Positions 46,799 to 55,369 of a stretch of DNA of 64,000 nucleotides are shown here, piece by piece (within the stretch, counting starts at the first letter, position 1; each line of letters opens with the position of its first letter). This DNA comes from Sva-07 sp963743825 (lineage in GTDB: Bacteria; Actinomycetota; Acidimicrobiia; Acidimicrobiales; Ilumatobacteraceae). Where the stretch lies: NCBI GenBank assembly GCA_963743825.1, contig CAVURC010000007.1, forward strand, positions 14,274 through 78,273, written 5' to 3'. The position numbers and the translations under genes are program-made. The notes under the pieces are model-generated. The model saw only the letters and a list, made by a program, of their open reading frames with translations, had not been told where the DNA came from and ran no database searches.

Positions 46799-48172
46799 AT
46801 GATCACTCTGGAGTTCCTCGGCGCGACCCGGACCGTCACCGGGAGCCGCTTCCTCGTGCGAACCGACAAGGCGACGGTGCTCATCGACGCAGGGTTGTTC
46901 CAAGGCACCAAACGCGACCGACTGTCGAACTGGGAGCCCTTCCCGATCGATCCGACCACCATCGACGCCGTCGTCGTCACCCACGCCCACATCGACCACA
47001 GCGGCTGGCTCCCCCGACTGGTCCGTGGCGGCTATCGCGGGCCGATCTTCGCGACCCGCCAAACGAGCGAACTCTGCGCGATCCTCCTCCCCGACTCCGC
47101 CCACATCCAGGAGGAACAGGCACGCTTCGCCAACGAACGCGGTTTCTCCAAGCACCACCCGGCACTCCCGCTGTACACATCGGACGACGCAGCCGACACC
47201 CTTCCGCTCTTCCAGTCCGTCGCCTTCGACACGCCCGTCGAAGTGGCAGAGGGAATCACCGCACAGTTCACGCCCGCCGGCCACATCCTCGGGTCCGCCA
47301 GCGTGCACCTCACCATCACCGAATCCGCAGCGCCGCCCGACCAGCCGACCACCACCACGCTGTTGGTCAGCGGTGATCTCGGCCGAGGAGGCCATCCGCT
47401 CGTGCCCGGCCCGTTCACACCACCGGCGGCCGACACCGTGCTCGTCGAGTCGACGTACGGCGATTCGCTGCACCCGGCGTCCGAGGAGGAGATCGGCACA
47501 CTCGCCGACTTCATCAGCCGCACGGCTCGCCGCGGCGGAACGGTCCTGATCCCTGCGTTCGCGGTCGACCGGACCGAGGTCCTGCTGATCGTGCTGCGCG
47601 AACTGATGAGCGCCGGTCGGATCCCGCCGCTCCCGGTCTACGTCGACAGTCCGATGGCCCTGCGGGTCCTCGAGATCTACCGCTCGGCCAATCCCGACGT
47701 CGAGTTCGATCCGGGTGGCGGCCTCCACATGTGCCCGTCGGTCGAGGACTCCAAGGCGCTCAACGAGCTCACCGCTCCGGCGATCATCATCTCCGCATCG
47801 GGCATGGCCTCGGGTGGCCGCGTGCTGCATCACCTGGCCCGCCTGTTGCCGAATCACCGCAACTCGGTGGTGCTCTGCGGCTTCCAGGCCGCCGGCACCC
47901 GCGGCCGCTCGCTCTCCGACGGCGCCCGCACACTCAAGATGCTCGGCCGCTACGTCCCGGTACGCGCCGACGTCCTGACGTTGCGGTCGTTGTCGGTGCA
48001 CGCCGATGCCGACGGGCTGGTCCAATGGATCGCATCCCTGGCACGCCCACCCCGAACCGTGTTCGTGGTGCACGGCGAGCCCGACTCCAGCGAAGCGCTC
48101 GCCGCACGTCTCGTCGACGACGGCGTCACCGCCGTGGTGCCGCACCAGTTCGAACGCGTCCGTCTCCCGTAG
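46799..48172 (+). CDS. Beta-CASP metallo-beta-lactamase RNase-like protein
   Basis: Intact 457-residue protein. The metallo-beta-lactamase part has FLGATRTVTGSR, VVTHAHIDHSGWLPRL (HxHxDH) and FTPAGHILGS; the beta-CASP part has VESTYGD, IPAFAVDRTEVLL and IISASGMASGGRVLHHL; the end has SVHADADGLVQW and VVHGE. This is the CPSF73/YsgA-like group that cuts RNA. ATG 7 nt after TAGAGT. It is divergent from a stress-protein gene and may take part in RNA turnover under stress. Confidence 0.9.
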   Translation: MITLEFLGATRTVTGSRFLVRTDKATVLIDAGLFQGTKRDRLSNWEPFPIDPTTIDAVVVTHAHIDHSGWLPRLVRGGYRGPIFATRQTSELCAILLPDSAHIQEEQARFANERGFSKHHPALPLYTSDDAADTLPLFQSVAFDTPVEVAEGITAQFTPAGHILGSASVHLTITESAAPPDQPTTTTLLVSGDLGRGGHPLVPGPFTPPAADTVLVESTYGDSLHPASEEEIGTLADFISRTARRGGTVLIPAFAVDRTEVLLIVLRELMSAGRIPPLPVYVDSPMALRVLEIYRSANPDVEFDPGGGLHMCPSVEDSKALNELTAPAIIISASGMASGGRVLHHLARLLPNHRNSVVLCGFQAAGTRGRSLSDGARTLKMLGRYVPVRADVLTLRSLSVHADADGLVQWIASLARPPRTVFVVHGEPDSSEALAARLVDDGVTAVVPHQFERVRLP

Positions 48173-48201
48173 GCCAACACGGATGACCGCAAGCGCCCAC
48201 C

Positions 48202-48251
48202 GTTTGCGTGACAGAACAGTTGGACCACCCCAACAGGACTGTCACGCAAAC
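48202..48251. repeat. 13-bp inverted repeat, possible terminator
   Basis: GTTTGCGTGACAG (48202) and CTGTCACGCAAAC (48239) are perfect complements; the 24-nt loop contains a smaller GTTGG/CCAAC stem. It follows the beta-CASP gene by 30 bp and precedes the DosR-like box of the next gene. No T-run follows, so intrinsic termination is uncertain; it could equally be an operator or a third repeat family. Confidence 0.5.
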
Positions 48252-48282
48252 AGGCAGGGGATCGAACACGGGCAGGCGACCG

Positions 48283-48297
48283 ATGACGTTCGACCCT
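48283..48297 (+). promoter_or_regulatory. DosR/DevR-like box
   Basis: ATGACGTTCGACCCT matches nnGACnTTnGnCCCT, the core of the published DosR consensus. Its centre lies 42 nt before the ATG at 48332, the class II activator position if the transcript is leaderless. The -10 candidate (TTGGAT) is poor, as expected for an activator-dependent promoter. Confidence 0.65.
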
Positions 48298-48331
48298 TCG
48301 AACCCATGCCCGGATCGTGTTGGATGGTTGC

Positions 48332-48868
48332 ATGGACGAGAGACAGCAAGCCACCGAGATCCTCAGTGAGTCGGAGTGTTGGGAACTGCTCGGCGAGGCC
48401 GACGTCGGTCGGCTCGCTGTCGACATCGCCGGCCAACCCGACATCTTCCCGATCAACTTCATCGCCGATCACGGCGGCATCGTGTTCCGCAGCGCCGCCG
48501 GCACCAAGCTCGCGGGTGCGGTACTCAATCGTTTCGTGGCGTTCGAGATCGACGGGTATCAACCGGGCGATCGAACCGCATGGAGCGTCGTGGTGAAGGG
48601 TCAGGCCCGTGCGGTCGAACGGATGCAGGAGGTCTTCGACGCCGAGGATCTCCCGCTGTTCCCGTGGCTCGCGTGGGACAAGCCGAATTTCGTGCGCATC
48701 GACCCGATGGTCGTGACCGGCCGCCGGTACCACATCGTCGACTCGGCAACACCCGACGCCTCGATCGGCTGGGCGCCCACCGACGACGGTGAGGCCGAAC
48801 GCCTCGCCGCCGAGCCGGCACCCGATGCCCCCTTCCACCCGGGCGCACCGAAGTTGCACGCCGATTGA
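48332..48868 (+). CDS. Pyridoxamine 5'-phosphate oxidase-like flavin protein
   Basis: Intact 178-residue protein with a split-barrel flavin-binding fold of the PNPOx-like type: ESECWELLGEADVGRLAV, PDIFPINFIADHGGIVFRS, AGTKLAGAV and WSVVVKGQA. Members bind FMN or F420 and reduce small substrates, and several belong to the mycobacterial DosR regulon. A disordered Pro/Ala-rich tail ends it. Preceded by a DosR-like box, and paralogous to the gene at 50884. Confidence 0.82.
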   Translation: MDERQQATEILSESECWELLGEADVGRLAVDIAGQPDIFPINFIADHGGIVFRSAAGTKLAGAVLNRFVAFEIDGYQPGDRTAWSVVVKGQARAVERMQEVFDAEDLPLFPWLAWDKPNFVRIDPMVVTGRRYHIVDSATPDASIGWAPTDDGEAERLAAEPAPDAPFHPGAPKLHAD

Positions 48869-48875
48869 GCGACGC

Positions 48876-49871
48876 TCAGCCCAGCACCTGATTGCTGATC
48901 GGGCCGTCGGTGAACACCGACGTGACGTTGTCGAGCGTCGTCTCCGCGATCGCCGCCAGCGCTTCGCGCGTGAGAAATGCCTGATGGGCGGTGATCAACA
49001 CGTTGGGGAACGTCAGCAAGCGGGCAAAGACGTCGTCGTCGAGGATCTCCTCGCTGCGATCCTCGAAGAAGAGATCAGCCTCCTCTTCGTAGACGTCGAG
49101 CGCGAGCGAACCGATCCGACCGGACTTGAGCCCGTCGATCGCAGCCTGCGTGTCGATCAGGGCACCACGACCGGTGTTCACCAACATCGGAGCGCGCTGC
49201 ATCGCGGCGACGGCGTCGGCATCGATGAGGTGATGGCTGGCGGGCGTGAGCGGGCAGTTCAGGGTGATCAGGTCGCTCTCGGCGAACAGTTGGTCGAGTT
49301 CGACGTACTCGACGCCGAGTTCGAGCAGGTGGTCGTCGTGGAACGGATCGACGGCCACGACCCGACAGCGCAGGTGCCAGAGCAGCCTCGCCACGATGGC
49401 GCCGATCCGACCCGTCCCGACAACGCCGGCGGTCTTGCCCGCGAGGTCGAATCCGACCAGACCGTCGAGCGAGAAGTTGCCGTCACGCACCCGGTTGTAG
49501 GCGCGATGGATCCGGCGATTCAGCGCGAGAATCAGCGCCAGCGTGTGTTCGGCCACCGCATTGGGCGAGTACGCCGGGACGTGCACGACGGCCAGACCGA
49601 GGCGCTGCGCGGTGGCGAGGTCGACGTTGTTGTAGCCGGCGCACCGCAACGCCACGCAGCGCACGCCCGCCGAGTGCAATGCCTCCAACACCGGAGCCGA
49701 CACATCGTCGTTGACGAACACGCAGACGGCGTCGGCACCCACCGCGAGCTCGACGGTCGACTCATCGAGCCGGGCGTCGAGGTACACCACGTCGTGCCCA
49801 CGCCCCTCGTTCGCGGTGTCGAAGCCGACCCGGTCGTAGGGCTTGGTCGAGAAGACTCTGAGTTCGGCCAC
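48876..49871 (-). CDS. D-2-hydroxyacid dehydrogenase (D-lactate dehydrogenase-like)
   Basis: Intact 331-residue NAD-dependent enzyme. The N-terminal STKPYDRVGF and LRCAGYNNVDL, cofactor motif VGTGRIGAIVA, catalytic Arg in VNTGRGALID, Glu in LDVYEEE and His in LITAHQAFLT all match the fermentative D-LDH/LdhA group, which reduces pyruvate to D-lactate when respiration is limited. It starts 4 bp after the universal stress gene on the same strand, so it shares that gene's boxed promoter. This fits induction by oxygen limitation. Confidence 0.9.
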   Translation of the reverse strand: MAELRVFSTKPYDRVGFDTANEGRGHDVVYLDARLDESTVELAVGADAVCVFVNDDVSAPVLEALHSAGVRCVALRCAGYNNVDLATAQRLGLAVVHVPAYSPNAVAEHTLALILALNRRIHRAYNRVRDGNFSLDGLVGFDLAGKTAGVVGTGRIGAIVARLLWHLRCRVVAVDPFHDDHLLELGVEYVELDQLFAESDLITLNCPLTPASHHLIDADAVAAMQRAPMLVNTGRGALIDTQAAIDGLKSGRIGSLALDVYEEEADLFFEDRSEEILDDDVFARLLTFPNVLITAHQAFLTREALAAIAETTLDNVTSVFTDGPISNQVLG

Positions 49872-49875
49872 GATC

Positions 49876-50730
49876 TCAGCCGGCGTGTGGAACGACGACG
49901 ACGGGGACGGGGCAATCCTGCAGCATCCAGGTGCTGACCGAGCCCAGGAATTCCAATCCGATGCGACCGTGTCCGCGTGCTCCGAGCACGATCAGATCAG
50001 CCGAGCCGGCGGCCGCGCCGAGTGCGGGACGGGGGTCGTCGAGCACGAGCGACCGCTCGGCGCGATGATCGACGTCGACCGCGTCGATGGCGGCGGTCAG
50101 CGCCTGCTCCTGTTCGGCCACCTCATCGGGGAACTTGGCGCGGGTGTCCCGGTCTCCGAGCCACGGCGCCACCTCCATCGCTGCGACCACCTCGATGGTC
50201 GCATCGGCGTCGGCGAAGTCGAGCGCCCACTGCAACGCCGCCGCAGCGTTGTCGCTCCCGTCGAACCCGACGACGATGCGCTCGCCGCGATCGACGTGGG
50301 GCCGCGGCGTCCACCCGGGCGGCACCACGACCACCGGCGCGACAGAATGCGTCGCGCAGTAGCGACTCACCGAGCCGAGCCGGTGGTGACGGAGTTCACC
50401 GCTGCCACGCTGACCGACGATCAACGCGTCGGCAGACGCGGCTGCATCGACCAGCACATGCGCAGCCTGTCCCTCGACCACCTGCGGTGTCACGACGGCG
50501 CCCGGCGCGACGTCGGCGATCGCCATGTCGAGGTCGTGACCCGCTGTGGCTGCCAGGCCGAGTTCGTCGACGCCGAAGCCACGCTTCGCCGTCATCATCG
50601 CCATCACGGCGGGAACATGAAAGGCCGTCAGCGCCGTCACGGCCGCGCCACGCGACGCTGCATGCTCGACGGCCCAACGAAGCGCATCGACCGACGAGCC
50701 GTCGACGCCAACGATCCACTGATTGGTCAT
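49876..50730 (-). CDS. Universal stress protein, tandem domains
   Basis: Intact 284-residue protein with two Usp domains: IVGVDGSSVDAL and IVGQRGSGELRHHRLGSVS in the first, IVVGFDGSDNAAAAL and IVLGARGHGRIGLEFLGSVS in the second. Both retain the ATP-binding glycine pattern, as in Mycobacterium tandem Usp proteins of the DosR regulon. It heads an operon with the D-2-hydroxyacid dehydrogenase. Two box-like sites lie 42 and 65 nt upstream of its ATG. Confidence 0.92.
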   Translation of the reverse strand: MTNQWIVGVDGSSVDALRWAVEHAASRGAAVTALTAFHVPAVMAMMTAKRGFGVDELGLAATAGHDLDMAIADVAPGAVVTPQVVEGQAAHVLVDAAASADALIVGQRGSGELRHHRLGSVSRYCATHSVAPVVVVPPGWTPRPHVDRGERIVVGFDGSDNAAAALQWALDFADADATIEVVAAMEVAPWLGDRDTRAKFPDEVAEQEQALTAAIDAVDVDHRAERSLVLDDPRPALGAAAGSADLIVLGARGHGRIGLEFLGSVSTWMLQDCPVPVVVVPHAG

Positions 50731-50764
50731 GCTTCGAGTATCGCCGCCGAATCATCGCAACACC

Positions 50765-50802
50765 AGTGCCGAACGGCGGATGGCGCGATGACCTTGGGCC
50801 CT
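50765..50802 (-). promoter_or_regulatory. Two DosR/DevR-like boxes between usp and PNPOx genes
   Basis: The distal box ATGACCTTGGGCCCT (50788-50802, plus strand) fits the consensus fully. A weaker box, CCGCCGTTCGGCACT read on the minus strand (50765-50779), has two mismatches. Their centres lie 65 and 42 nt before the usp start at 50730, 23 bp apart, a spacing also seen in mycobacterial DosR promoters. The distal box could also serve the divergent gene at 50884. Confidence 0.6.
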
Positions 50803-50883
50803 TGCCCAGGTGCCGGGAATGAGCGACGATCGAATCAGCGAGGGGAACCCGTCGCCGCATCGTCGGTCGAAGGGAGATGTGAG

Positions 50884-51336
50884 ATGCAGTTCGAACCCGA
50901 ACCCATGGAGCACCTGATCGAGTCGGAGTGTTGGACGCTGCTCCGCGCCGCGCAGGTGGGCAGGCTCGCCGTCCCGATGCAGTCGGGCGGGGTCGACATC
51001 TTCCCGGTGAACCATGTCGTCGATCAGGGATCGATCGTGTTCCGGACGGCACTCGGCTCGAAGCTGTCCGGGGCGCTCGGCGCACACGAGGTCGCCTTCG
51101 AAGCCGACGGCATCGACGACGATCGGGCGTGGAGTGTCGTCGTGCACGGACGCGCCGAACTCATCAACCGCCAAACCGATCTCTTCGAGTCGTTCGATCT
51201 GTCGGTGCGACCGTGGCACCTGTCGCACAAGCCCTACTTCGTTCGCATCGAAGCGACGTCGGTCACCGGCCGCCGATTCAGGATCGACGCGCATCACGAG
51301 ACTCACCAAGGAAGGTCCCAATGGTCCAGCACCTGA
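50884..51336 (+). CDS. Pyridoxamine 5'-phosphate oxidase-like flavin protein
   Basis: Intact 150-residue paralogue of the gene at 48332: ESECWTLLRAAQVGRLAV, DIFPVNHVVDQGSIVFRT, LGSKLSGAL and WSVVVHGRAEL. The short form lacks the Pro-rich tail. AGGGAGA before the ATG is a likely ribosome-binding site. It overlaps the next stress-protein gene by 16 nt, so the two are coupled. It is divergent from the boxed usp promoter. Confidence 0.82.
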   Translation: MQFEPEPMEHLIESECWTLLRAAQVGRLAVPMQSGGVDIFPVNHVVDQGSIVFRTALGSKLSGALGAHEVAFEADGIDDDRAWSVVVHGRAELINRQTDLFESFDLSVRPWHLSHKPYFVRIEATSVTGRRFRIDAHHETHQGRSQWSST

Positions 51337-52133
51337 TCGTTCCCGTCGATGGATCAGACGCGTCGTGGCACGCCGCCGATGTCGCCATGGCGTTGGCGCG
51401 CCGCTGCGACACCAACGTCGACATCATCGAGATGGTCACCGACGAAGCCGGGATCGCCGACGCCGAGACGCGGCTCGCCGACCGTGTCGGCCAGCACGAC
51501 ACCGTCGGCGTCGAGGTGACGACGAAGGCGATCGTTGCCACCGAGAGCGTCGCAGCCGCCATCGCCGACGAAGTCGAGAACCACCCCGAGGTCACCGTCG
51601 TGATGGCCTCACACGGGCGGGGACGATCCGCTGCGTTGTTCGGCAGTGTGGCCGAGGAACTCCTGCAGCGCGTCTTCGGACCGGTCCTCGTGGTCGGGCC
51701 CCACTGCGGGCTCGGCCCCTTCGACGGCCCCATCGTCGTGACCGTGGATGGATCCTCGGCGTCGGAGTCGGTACTGCCACTCGCCGCGGCATGGGGCATC
51801 GAGCTGAGGGCCGAGCCGTGGATCGTCGAGGTCGTCGAGCCCGATGCCCACGTCCCCGACGATGTCGATCAGTCGGCATACCCTGCGCGACTCGCTCTGC
51901 GGTTGACCGCCGACTCCGGGCACCCGGTGCAGTTCGAGGTCCTCCACGGCCACAACGTGCACGACGAGATCGCCGACTTCGCCGAGTCGCTGCACGCATC
52001 GCTGATCGTGGCGTCGACGCATGGGCGTTCCGGGATGGCACGGATCGTCACCGGCAGCACGGCCGCAGCCATCGTTCGTCACGCCCGCTGCCCGGTGCTC
52101 CTGGTCCGGCCCCCACACCTCACCTCGACCTGA
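51321..52133 (+). CDS. Universal stress protein, tandem domains
   Basis: Intact 270-residue protein with two Usp domains: HLIVPVDGSDASWHA and VMASHGRGRSAALFGSV, then IVVTVDGSSASESVL and IVASTHGRSGMARIVTGST. The second domain keeps the ATP-type glycines. AAGGAAGG before the ATG is its ribosome-binding site. It overlaps the upstream flavin-protein gene and precedes the sensor kinase by 70 bp. Confidence 0.9.
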   Translation: MVQHLIVPVDGSDASWHAADVAMALARRCDTNVDIIEMVTDEAGIADAETRLADRVGQHDTVGVEVTTKAIVATESVAAAIADEVENHPEVTVVMASHGRGRSAALFGSVAEELLQRVFGPVLVVGPHCGLGPFDGPIVVTVDGSSASESVLPLAAAWGIELRAEPWIVEVVEPDAHVPDDVDQSAYPARLALRLTADSGHPVQFEVLHGHNVHDEIADFAESLHASLIVASTHGRSGMARIVTGSTAAAIVRHARCPVLLVRPPHLTST

Positions 52134-52203
52134 TCGCACGAAGGGTCGCGTGTGCCGACCCGATCGCCGCAACAGGTCGACCACGACATAGCATCGAACT
52201 CGA

Positions 52204-53173
52204 ATGGACCACACTCAATTCGCCGGAGCGCTCTTCGACTCCTGCCCCGACGCCGTGATCCTGGTCGCCGACGACGGTGAGATCCTGCTCGCCAACCCGA
52301 TCTCCGCATCGATGTTCGGCCGCACGGATCTCGTCGGCTCGTCGGTCGACGATCTCGTGCCGATGGAGTATCCGACATGCCCATCCGCAACTGCGGAGCG
52401 ACTACGCCCGACATCCGTCCATCCGACCGATGGGCACCGGCTTGCAGTTGTTCGCCCAGGACGCCGGCGGCGCGATGTTCCCGGTGGAGGTCAGCCTGAG
52501 TCCGATCGTGATCGACGGCGAGCACCGCACGATCGCCACGATCCGTGACGTCAGCGATCGCCAGGCGTTCGCGACGGAGATGGCGATGATGCAGGATCGC
52601 GAGCGGATCGCCCGCGATCTCCACGACATGGTGATCCAGCGCCTGTTCGCTGCCGGTATGAGCCTGCAGGCGGTGCAGGGTCAGGCCCAACCGCCAGTGG
52701 TGGCCGAGCGGATCGCGAACACCATCACCGAACTCGACGACACGATCCGCGAACTTCGATCCGCGATCTTCCGACTCGGCCAGAAGACCGAGCATCGGAG
52801 CCTGTCGGCCCAGCTGACCGAGTTGGTGCACGATCGTGCCCGCCATCTCGGGTTCGAGCCCGACCTTCGGCTCGTGGGCGACATCGATCACCTCCCCGAC
52901 TTCATCGCCGACCAACTGGTCGCCACCGTCACCGAGGGGCTGTCCAACGTGGTGCGTCATGCCATGGCGACGATGGCCACCGTGTACATCGAGCACGTGA
53001 ACGACCGACTCTCGCTGTCGATCGCCGACGACGGCCGCGGCCTGCCGGACCAACCGAAGCGGTCGGGTGGTCTGTCGAACATGATGTGGCGCGCCGCCGA
53101 ACTCGGTGGGAGCTGCACCGTGGGCCACAACGACCCGGCGGGCACCGTGCTGACCTGGAAGGTGCCCGTCTGA
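52204..53173 (+). CDS. DevS-like sensor histidine kinase with PAS domain
   Basis: About 322 residues: an N-terminal PAS domain (LFDSCPDAVILVADDGEILLA), a HisKA_3 helix with the phospho-acceptor His in ERIARDLHDMVIQRLFAAG, and an HATPase with EGLSNVVRHA and DDGRGLPD. The kinase core is of the NarX/DevS type, while the two GAF domains that bind haem in mycobacterial DevS are absent. The frame changes near 52378 (one extra base). ATG 9 nt after TAGCAT. It converges with the DevR-like regulator and is its likely partner. Confidence 0.88.
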
Positions 53174-53179
53174 CCTTGA

Positions 53180-53191
53180 CGGGTCTGACCC
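53180..53191. repeat. GGGTCTGACCCC core, short copy
   Basis: The 12-bp core alone, in the 40-bp gap between the convergent kinase and regulator genes. It lacks the GAGACGC arms of the longer copies. Confidence 0.6.
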
Positions 53192-53213
53192 CTGTTGCAA
53201 GCTCGGCCGCGGC

Positions 53214-53855
53214 TCAGCTCTCGTTGCGGTGGCGTTCTTCGAGACGCGCCGACAGGGCAGCAGCCTCGGTGCGACGCGACATGCCGAGTTTCGCGAGCAG
53301 GTTCGACACGTAGTTCTTCACGGTCTTCTCGGCGAGATACATGTCCTGGGCGATCTGGCGGTTCGTGTAGCCCTCGCCGATGAGATCGAAGATCCGGCGC
53401 TCCTGCGGCGTCAGGTCGTCGAGGCGGCCCTCCTCGCTGTCACGCAACCGGCGCAACGCCAGACGCACCTCGGCATCGTCGAGATACCGACGACCAGCGG
53501 CGACCCCACGGATCGCCTCGATGAGTTCGTTGCTGCGGATCTGCTTGAGAATGAACCCCGACGCCCCGGCGAGGCCGGCATCGACCAGCGCCCGATCGCT
53601 GTCGAACGAGGTGAGGATCAACGAGCGGACATCGGGAAACTCCGAAGTGATCTGACGGCACACGTCGATGCCGTTGCCGTCGCCGAGCCTGACGTCGAGC
53701 ACGGCGACGTCGGGCGAGCAGCGCCGGATCTCGTCGAGTGCGGCGTCAGCGTCGCCGGTCTCGCCGACCACCGTGATGTCCGTCTCGGCTTCGAGGGTGG
53801 CGGCGATGCCTCGACGGACCACCTCATGGTCATCGAGCAGGAAGACGCGGATCAT
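53214..53855 (-). CDS. DevR/DosR-like NarL-family response regulator
   Basis: Intact 213-residue regulator. The receiver keeps the phosphorylation site Asp54 (VLDVRLGDGNG), Thr82 and Lys104, the same numbers as mycobacterial DosR. The LuxR-type C-terminus has LTPQERRIFDLIGEGYTNRQ and the recognition helix AEKTVKNYVSNLLAKLGM, in which Lys177, Lys180 and Asn181 match DosR's DNA-contacting Lys179, Lys182 and Asn183. It is therefore expected to bind DosR-like boxes, several of which lie nearby. Encoded opposite to the DevS-like kinase. Confidence 0.93.
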   Translation of the reverse strand: MIRVFLLDDHEVVRRGIAATLEAETDITVVGETGDADAALDEIRRCSPDVAVLDVRLGDGNGIDVCRQITSEFPDVRSLILTSFDSDRALVDAGLAGASGFILKQIRSNELIEAIRGVAAGRRYLDDAEVRLALRRLRDSEEGRLDDLTPQERRIFDLIGEGYTNRQIAQDMYLAEKTVKNYVSNLLAKLGMSRRTEAAALSARLEERHRNES

Positions 53856-53903
53856 GGTGACAGTGTCGCTCGCCGCAGGCTCGTTGTCGAACCTCGGTGA
53901 CGA

Positions 53904-54914
53904 CTATCCGTGAAAGATGTCGGGCGATGGCGCCCCGGCTGCAGCGGTTGGAGACGGATCGGAGAAGGGTACGACGACGATCGGGCGGTGGACGTGATGC
54001 AGGATCCACGTCGACACCGACCCGAGCAGTGCCGAACCGACAGCCCCATGGCCGCGCGCTCCCACGACGACGAGATCAACGTCGTCGGCCTGGCCCGACA
54101 GCGCAGCGCGAGGTGTTCCCCGGATGAATTCCCGCTCCAGCGTGACATGTGCTGCTGTCGCTTCGAATTCGAGCGGTTCCACGAGATGGTTGAACCGCTC
54201 CGCCGCCAGATCGCTTGCATCGGGGAAGAAGAAGGCATCCGAGCCCACGGCGAGCGGCGTGGCATCCCAGACCCAAGCCACCACCACGGTCGAGCCCGGC
54301 GATGCGAACCGCACCGCCCAGCGCGCGGCGGCCTGGGAGTTCGGGGAGCCGTCGAAGCCGACGAGAATGCGCTGCGTGGCGATCGGCTCGACGTCACCGG
54401 GCACGACGACGGTCGGCACCGTTGCGTGGGTCGCGCACTGCGTGCTGGTCGAGCCGAGCAGCAATCGGGCGAATCCGCCACGGCCACGGCTGCCCACGAC
54501 GAGCAGCCCGGCATGCTCCGACGCGGCGAGGAGTACCTCGGCCGGCCCTCCTCTGCCCACGTACGACTCGACAGGAATATCGAGGTCGACGCGGCAACGC
54601 GCCGCCACCGCCTCGGTCTCGTCGGCCGCGGCGGCAATGAGTTCCGCGTCGTCGAACACGGTCACCGACGGGCTGGACATCGGATAGGCGCCGACCGTCG
54701 GCGACTGCCATGCCGTCAGCAGCTCGATGCTCGTCGCTCGATCCCGCGCGTTGGCGACAGCCCATCGCACTGCATTGGCAGCACATTCCGATCCATCGAT
54801 TCCGACGATCCATCGGCCCGGATCCGGTTCGCTCGCGGCAGCATGGCGTGTCATCACATCATCGGTCGTCAGCATGTCGTTGCGTTCCTCCTCCGGTGGG
54901 TCGTCCCGGGCCAT
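53904..54914 (-). CDS. Universal stress protein, tandem domains
   Basis: Intact protein of 324-336 residues with two Usp domains: WIVGIDGSECAANAV and VVGSRGRGGFARLLLGSTS, then ILVGFDGSPNSQAAA and VVGARGHGAVGSALLGSVS. Both have full ATP-binding glycine patterns. Two starts compete: ATG 54914, which lies 43 nt from the centre of a DosR-like box, and ATG 54875, preceded by GGAGGAGG about 12 nt upstream. I use the longer one, but the shorter is equally possible. Confidence 0.88.
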   Translation of the reverse strand: MARDDPPEEERNDMLTTDDVMTRHAAASEPDPGRWIVGIDGSECAANAVRWAVANARDRATSIELLTAWQSPTVGAYPMSSPSVTVFDDAELIAAAADETEAVAARCRVDLDIPVESYVGRGGPAEVLLAASEHAGLLVVGSRGRGGFARLLLGSTSTQCATHATVPTVVVPGDVEPIATQRILVGFDGSPNSQAAARWAVRFASPGSTVVVAWVWDATPLAVGSDAFFFPDASDLAAERFNHLVEPLEFEATAAHVTLEREFIRGTPRAALSGQADDVDLVVVGARGHGAVGSALLGSVSTWILHHVHRPIVVVPFSDPSPTAAAGAPSPDIFHG

Positions 54915-54949
54915 TGCACTGATCAAGCCACGTTCTGCGCCGTGGAGGC

Positions 54950-54964
54950 AGGGCCAAAGGTCAT
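54950..54964 (-). promoter_or_regulatory. DosR/DevR-like box
   Basis: On the minus strand ATGACCTTTGGCCCT fits nnGACnTTnGnCCCT fully. Its centre is 43 nt upstream of the ATG at 54914 of the tandem Usp gene. Confidence 0.65.
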
Positions 54965-54979
54965 GCACGACCCACGACG

Positions 54980-54994
54980 ATGACCTTCTTCCCT
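54980..54994 (+). promoter_or_regulatory. DosR/DevR-like box of the AhpD-dehydrogenase operon
   Basis: ATGACCTTCTTCCCT matches the box with one mismatch (the central G). Its centre lies 43 nt before the ATG at 55030. It stands back to back with the box at 54950, 15 bp away, giving a divergent regulated promoter pair. No good -10 precedes either start, consistent with activator dependence. Confidence 0.55.
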
Positions 54995-55029
54995 GGCGCC
55001 CGGTGCCGCGGCGACGGACCATTGAGGCC

Positions 55030-55369
55030 ATGACCGTTCACGACTTCCCGGCCCACGGACCGAACTCCGCCAGGGTTACCGCGACCTGACGACTGCCATC
55101 CCTGCCCAGATGAAGGGGTTCGGTGAACTCCACCGGTCTGCCGTGGCCGACGGTGCGCTGACCCAGGCGACCAAGGAGCTGATGGCGGTGGCGATCGGCA
55201 TCGTGCAGCGGTGCGACGACTGCATCGCGCTGCACATGCACGATGCGCTTCGCGCCGGAGCAACGCCCGAGCAGGTCCACGAGGCCATCGGCGTTGCGCT
55301 GTTGATGGGCGGTGGCCCGGCGTCGACCTACGCCACCCATGCCCTTCGAGCGCTGGAGCAGTTCTCGCC

